From JBDRHL01 sp043816955 (GTDB lineage Bacteria; Planctomycetota; Phycisphaerae; Sedimentisphaerales; CAYZTY01): a stretch of 34,372 nt of DNA. The notes under the pieces are model-generated. The model did no database searches and was not told the origin of the DNA. It saw nothing but the letters and a program-made list of their open reading frames with translations. Both the position numbers and the translations under genes were made by a program. Positions 30,959-34,372 of this stretch are shown piece after piece. Each line of letters starts with the position of its first letter. The stretch's first letter is position 1. The stretch covers positions 1 to 34,372 of the forward strand of contig JBDRHL010000083.1 of NCBI GenBank assembly GCA_043816955.1, written 5' to 3'.

Positions 30959-31930
30959 ATGAAGATGAAAGTTTTTATGATGTTGGTTGTTGGCATACTG
31001 TTGGCTTTTAATGCAGGCACACAGGCAGTTACAATTGACTTGGTAACTGTAGGCGATGCGGAAAACACCTCTGATCTGACAGGCTATGGTAGAGTCAAAT
31101 ATGTCTACCAGATCGGCACGTACGAGGTGACTAACAGTCAATACTGTGAATTCCTCAATACAGTTGCGGCAGTTGACGATCCACACGAACTGTACAATAC
31201 AGACATGGCCGGAGGTTGGAATGACATTGGGGGAATTACGCGCAGCGGTTCACCTGGCAATTACACATATGCAGTGAGAACTAATCGCGGCAACAGGCCG
31301 GTGAATTATGTCAGTTGGTTCGACACCCTTCGTTTTGCAAACTGGCTCCACAACGGCCAGGGCTCCGGCGACACAGAGGATGGTGCATATGATATGTCGC
31401 TCGGTGCGAGCGTGCGCCGCAAAACTGGTGCGAATTTCTGGCTGCCAAATGAGGATGAGTGGTACAAAGCTGCATACTACAAAGGAGGCGGCACAAATGC
31501 AGGCTACTGGTCTTATCCCACAGCGAGTCATCAGCCCCCGACAGCCGAACTGCCGCCTGGTACGGATTTAGTCAACGGCTCAGCCAACCATTATAACGAT
31601 GGTTATTTAGATACTACTTACTACACCACCGAGGTTGGTGCTTACTCTGCAAAACCTACCACCAGTGCCTACGGAACCTTTGATCAAGCTGGCAATTTAT
31701 GGGAATGGAATGAAACCCCGATGGGTTACCCCAATCGCTGCACACGTGGCGGCTCGTTCCTCTACTACCCAGGCAGCATCCCGCCCTCCCGATCGTCCGT
31801 CCGGCCCTGCACCACTGAGAGTGTTGACTACTACTATATAGGCTTTCGTGTCGCCGCCATCCCCGAACCCGCCACCCTGCTATTCATAGGCTTAGGCGGC
31901 TTAGCTTTGCTGAGAAAAAGCAGAGCATAA
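30959..31930 (+). CDS. PEP-CTERM protein with a sulfatase-modifying-factor (SUMF1) fold
   Basis: Seen: 323 residues with signal peptide MKMKVFMMLVVGILLAFNAGTQA, a formylglycine-generating-enzyme-like domain (IGTYEVTNSQYCEFLN, NRPVNYVSWFDTLRFANWL, WLPNEDEWYKAAYYK, FDQAGNLWEWNE, TRGGSFLY, YIGFRVA) and a C-terminal PEP-CTERM signal IPEPATLLFIGLGGLALLRK. Shine-Dalgarno GGAGGAG. Family knowledge: catalytic FGE uses paired copper-binding cysteines near the C-terminus. I do not see them here, so enzymatic formylglycine formation is unlikely. Such proteins are common surface or exopolysaccharide-associated products in planctomycetes and probably serve a structural or binding role. Confidence 0.85.
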   Translation: MKMKVFMMLVVGILLAFNAGTQAVTIDLVTVGDAENTSDLTGYGRVKYVYQIGTYEVTNSQYCEFLNTVAAVDDPHELYNTDMAGGWNDIGGITRSGSPGNYTYAVRTNRGNRPVNYVSWFDTLRFANWLHNGQGSGDTEDGAYDMSLGASVRRKTGANFWLPNEDEWYKAAYYKGGGTNAGYWSYPTASHQPPTAELPPGTDLVNGSANHYNDGYLDTTYYTTEVGAYSAKPTTSAYGTFDQAGNLWEWNETPMGYPNRCTRGGSFLYYPGSIPPSRSSVRPCTTESVDYYYIGFRVAAIPEPATLLFIGLGGLALLRKSRA

Positions 31931-31960
31931 GTTAATCATAATTTGTATAGTAAACAAAGA

Positions 31961-31997
31961 GCTGCGAGCATCTGTTTGCTTGCAGCCCTTTTTATTT
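31961..31997 (+). terminator. Rho-independent terminator after the PEP-CTERM gene
   Basis: GCTGCGAGCA (31961-31970) pairs with TGCTTGCAGC (31977-31986), ten pairs with one G-T, loop TCTGTT, followed by CCTTTTTATTT. The position is 30 bases after the stop codon. Confidence 0.75.
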
Positions 31998-32343
31998 CAT
32001 ACCCACCCCAAAAGTTAGCTCCCAGACTCGTTCTGGCGGGTTTCTTCACACACCACAAACCCCCGGCCATCACCAAGGCCGCCCCCAGCAACCCGTGGCA
32101 ATCTTCATCACCCTTCCCCAGCCGCTTCGCAAAACAATTTCCTTGCTTTCACCCGATACCGGCATATAATAGAGCAACTTCTGGGGCTGACAACCGGGGC
32201 GAAGGTGAACAAGGATTATTGATTAAACCACAGATGGCAACGAGATCTTTTATACGTGGATTAACACGGATTAGCGCAGATTAAGAATACAAAATTCAGG
32301 AAACAGAATTGTTCTGATAAATGAATTTTTAAGGGAATTTGAA
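31998..32343. other. Non-coding gap with candidate promoter
   Basis: A C-rich stretch (about 32000-32150) has no credible gene; the 113-codon frame at 31943-32284 runs through the terminator and lacks a ribosome site. TATAAT at 32165-32170, with TTGCTT 16 bases upstream (32143-32148), is a possible promoter for the genes that follow. A short repeat is noted separately. Confidence 0.4.
32226..32287 (+). repeat. Copy of a dispersed CCACAGATG/ACACGGATTA intergenic repeat
   Basis: The stretch reads ACCACAGATGGC.. then ..ACGTGGATTAACACGGATTA followed by GCGCAGATTAAGAA. It is a run of about 10-12 base units built on GGATTA/AGATTA. From memory this resembles a short repeat (CCACAGATGAACACGGAT type) scattered between genes in many environmental bacterial genomes. 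Only one copy is visible here. Confidence 0.45.
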
Positions 32344-32466
32344 ATGGCAAAGATTGGTAGAAGTGCAATAACAGGGAAATTTGCGAAAAAAGATTACACA
32401 AAAAAACATCCAAGAACCACTGTAACGGAGACAATCAAAAAATCAGGCGGCGGCAAGAAAAAGTGA
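32344..32466 (+). CDS. Small basic protein (40 aa), conserved-type
   Basis: ATG 32344 with a ribosome-site-like AAGGGAA upstream; stop TGA 32464-32466. Sequence begins MAKIGRSAITGKFAKKDYTK and ends SGGGKKK, rich in Lys/Arg/Thr. It resembles a widespread small-protein type starting MAK-GRSAxTGRF, whose function is unknown to me (database entries have misleading names). It precedes the TIGR04141 gene by 84 bases and may be co-transcribed. Confidence 0.6.
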   Translation: MAKIGRSAITGKFAKKDYTKKHPRTTVTETIKKSGGGKKK

Positions 32467-32550
32467 TTCTACGCCGTTGATTTTTCACTGGCTTGATTTG
32501 ATGACAAAGGCGGTTTTCCTTCAGCAAAAATGAGAAAGGGGAATAAGCCC

Positions 32551-34158
32551 ATGGCAAAAAAAATTCCAACAAATAAATTGAGCGTCTATCTAATTAAATC
32601 AGATTACTTTGACCATAAAGATATTTTAAAAAAGTATGGTACCTCTTTGAATAGCTTTGAAATAAAAGGGATAGGCACTTTCTACTATGGTGATTCTTAC
32701 AACTTCAAACCTTCTTGGTTAAAAAAGTTTTTTGGAACATTATTAGACGAAAATATCAAAATATTTAGCGCAAGTGCAAAGGGGCTATTGCTCGTAGAAA
32801 TTGTTAAAGACGAAATGAAAAGGCTTTTTGCTATTGCTTTCGGTTATGGCTGGCAATTCTTAAGACCCGGAGTTTATGAAGAACGATTCGGGCTGAAAAC
32901 AGCTTTGAGCGTAATTGATCCCAATAATCTCAGAAAAATAGGCAAGAAGAATATGGTAACTGTTCCGAAGGATACGAGCGAACAACTTAGTAAGGCTGGA
33001 ATCGCTGCAGACTTCGGTATTGATATAGAGCAGGATTTAATTTGTGCAATCACGGGTAAAACAATCAATAAGGAGCAATTTGGGAAAACCATTAGTGGCA
33101 AAGACTCATTAAGTTTATCGGTGAAAGTAAATCTTTCATCGCTTAAGAATTTTCTGAAGCTCTGCTATGAGAAATATTTGAGTGATGATTACAAAAAGAA
33201 TTTTGATTGGATTGACCAAATTGCTGAAATAAAAGATATCAAGCTAATAAAGGAACTCGACAACAAATTGATTGAAAATCTGAAAAATAATAATTGGGAT
33301 AAAACATGGATGGCAGTTCCTGAAATTGTTGAGTGGGAACATGTGTCAGGATTCAAATATTCACACAAAAAAGGTGAAGAATTGAACGAGGATATTGATA
33401 TATTTTCTTTTTTAACTATTCTGTCTGATGATGAAAAACAAAATTTAAACTTGGATTTTCTTAAAAGAAAAACCATCTACTGCATAGGTGCTCAAAATGA
33501 AGAAGTAAAATACCAATGGCGTGCTTACGATTGTTTATATTGTGAAGAGCAAGATAGCAAGAAAAAGAAAACATACCTATTGAGTAATGGCAAGTGGTAC
33601 GAAATCGAAACAGGTTTTGCCCAACAAGTCAATTCTGATTTTCAAAGGATACGAACTGTTGGTTCGACTATATCTTTGCCCTTTTATAAACATAAAAACG
33701 AAAATGATTACAATGAAAAGGTCGCGCAAAATGACAGTAAAATATGCTGTATGGACAGAAAGACAGTTAACCATGGAGGAGCATATAGTAAAATTGAATT
33801 TTGTGATCTTATGACAAAAGATAAAAAGCTAATCCATGTTAAACATTATGGTGGCTCATCTGTGCTAAGTCATTTGTTTTTACAAGGCTTAGTTTCAGGG
33901 GAACTGTTTTTAGGTGATCCCGATTTTAGAGAGAAAGTAAACAAGAAATTGGCAGGCAGTTTTAAAATGCCAGATACAAAGATGAAACCAATATCATCTG
34001 ACTATGAGATTATATATGCAATTATCAGTTCTTCCCCTAAAGAATTGGAGGTTCCATTTTTCAGTAAAGTTAGTCTAAGAAATGCAAAAAAAAGACTGGA
34101 AACTTTTGGATATAAGGTGTCCTTACTTAAAATCCCGACGGTGAGTAATCAACTATGA
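32551..34158 (+). CDS. TIGR04141/DUF6119 family protein, possible nuclease
   Basis: Start: ATG 32530 is possible, but ATG 32551 follows AAAGGGGA at about eight bases (535 residues, MAKKIPTNKLSVYLIK). Seen: the family N-terminus (LSVYLIKSDYFDHKDILKKY), then FAIAFGYGWQFLRPGVYEER, and about 100 residues from the end IEFCDLMTKDKKLIHVKHYG followed by LSHLFLQGLVSGELFL. Family knowledge: a sporadically distributed family found near mobile DNA and restriction genes; the role is not settled, to my knowledge. Inference: the E--D----IHVK arrangement resembles a PD-(D/E)xK nuclease core. Strongly AT-rich compared with the amino-sugar operon, which fits lateral transfer. The IS110-type gene follows. Confidence 0.75.
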   Translation: MAKKIPTNKLSVYLIKSDYFDHKDILKKYGTSLNSFEIKGIGTFYYGDSYNFKPSWLKKFFGTLLDENIKIFSASAKGLLLVEIVKDEMKRLFAIAFGYGWQFLRPGVYEERFGLKTALSVIDPNNLRKIGKKNMVTVPKDTSEQLSKAGIAADFGIDIEQDLICAITGKTINKEQFGKTISGKDSLSLSVKVNLSSLKNFLKLCYEKYLSDDYKKNFDWIDQIAEIKDIKLIKELDNKLIENLKNNNWDKTWMAVPEIVEWEHVSGFKYSHKKGEELNEDIDIFSFLTILSDDEKQNLNLDFLKRKTIYCIGAQNEEVKYQWRAYDCLYCEEQDSKKKKTYLLSNGKWYEIETGFAQQVNSDFQRIRTVGSTISLPFYKHKNENDYNEKVAQNDSKICCMDRKTVNHGGAYSKIEFCDLMTKDKKLIHVKHYGGSSVLSHLFLQGLVSGELFLGDPDFREKVNKKLAGSFKMPDTKMKPISSDYEIIYAIISSSPKELEVPFFSKVSLRNAKKRLETFGYKVSLLKIPTVSNQL

Positions 34159-34255
34159 AATCAATCTTTGAATCCGACACAGAGAATGAGTTATATTTCT
34201 GTATTTAATCCCGTTTCATAAAATAACTAAATAACTCAACTTGATTATATGAAAG

Positions 34256-34314
34256 TGCGTCTCCCTGCGGGTAGAATACCCGCTAAAAAGGCATTTTTCT
34301 CGAAAGGAGACGCA
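34256..34314 (+). ncRNA. Structured leader upstream of the IS110-type transposase (candidate bridge-RNA region)
   Basis: TGCGTCTCC (34256-34264) pairs perfectly with GGAGACGCA (34306-34314). Inside, GCGGGTA (34267-34273) pairs with TACCCGC (34277-34283) around a GAA loop. The 3' arm contains the GGAG ribosome site of the transposase start at 34316, so the fold would hide it. Known: IS110-group elements encode a structured bridge RNA in the non-coding end upstream of the recombinase gene. This may be the 3' part of such an RNA or a translational control hairpin. Confidence 0.5.
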
Positions 34315-34315
34315 A

Positions 34316-34372
34316 ATGGAAATTATAGCATTTGACTCCCACAAACGCTATACCTTAGCTCGGGTGGAAAAG
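34316..34372 (+). mobile_element. IS110-family transposase, N-terminal 19 codons (cut by window end)
   Basis: ATG 34316 behind AAAGGAG encodes MEIIAFDSHKRYTLARVEK with no stop. The pattern, a hydrophobic strand followed by D-S-H-K, matches the start of IS110-family (DEDD, RuvC-like) transposases, where the Asp is the first catalytic acidic residue. The rest lies outside the window. The left end of the element is somewhere between the TIGR04141 stop and about 34256; IS110 elements lack terminal inverted repeats, so the exact point is not visible. Confidence 0.7.

Noticed and set aside
31943..32284. 113-codon frame after the SUMF1-like gene
   Set aside because: Passes through an intrinsic terminator, lacks a ribosome site, and is rich in Pro/Ser/Ala as expected from C-rich non-coding DNA.
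1..34372. CRISPR array
   Set aside because: No regularly spaced direct repeats of 20-40 bases were seen; the only tandem patterns are the 9-bp array at 5125 and the short GGATTA units at 32226.

Overview
The window looks like a chromosomal stretch from a planctomycete, most likely Phycisphaerae (Sedimentisphaerales-like). This is inferred from protein types only: two PEP-CTERM proteins, CGDV-HPY dockerin-like C-termini, a DUF1559-like pseudopilin, two DUF4838 proteins, an SSS symporter, a GntR/LacI-type regulator, and a tyrosine recombinase of the 'NCG-G-x-TDCA' type. No rRNA or other phylogenetic marker is present.

Layout. (1) 1-3675, minus strand: the 5' end of an unknown gene, preceded by a 1174-residue secreted protein with two propeller-like repeats and a pectate-lyase-type beta-helix. 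(2) 3676-5186: 1.5 kb with no convincing intact gene, holding apparent gene remnants and an imperfect inverted repeat. (3) 5187-19883, plus strand: a polysaccharide-use locus. It has an AraR-like regulator behind a good promoter and a 9-bp repeat array, two secreted DNRLRE proteins sharing one module but carrying different C-terminal tags, a pseudopilin, a DUF4838 protein, a sodium:solute symporter, an oligogalacturonate-lyase-like propeller, a second DUF4838 protein, a non-pyrrolysine MttB-family methyltransferase, and a frameshifted, truncated URO-D/MtaA-like methyltransferase. (4) 19881-21381: an excisionase-like HTH gene and a convergent tyrosine recombinase that cut off the URO-D gene. 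(5) 21539-29783: two tRNA-Thr genes (TGT and CGT) framing a six-gene sugar operon: NagB-like, FucI-like, PfkB kinase, NagA, Gfo/Idh/MocA oxidoreductase, class-III aminotransferase. (6) 29787-34372: larE three bases after the second tRNA, a PEP-CTERM protein with a sulfatase-modifying-factor fold behind a promoter and structured leader, then an AT-rich accessory end with a 40-aa basic protein, a TIGR04141/DUF6119 protein, and the start of an IS110-type transposase behind a strongly structured leader.

How the genes may work together. Region 3 reads as sensing (regulator), surface handling and depolymerisation (DNRLRE, DUF4838 and secreted proteins), uptake (SSS), breakdown of unsaturated uronate oligomers (PL22-like), and possibly corrinoid-dependent removal of methyl groups (MttB, URO-D). 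Region 5 reads as cytoplasmic catabolism of an N-acetylated or amino sugar in which a ketol-isomerase, a kinase, a deacetylase, a deaminase homologue and an oxidoreductase/aminotransferase pair act in sequence; substrate and step order are inference. The tRNA genes, recombinase, gene remnants and IS110 end mark the window as a patchwork of acquired segments.
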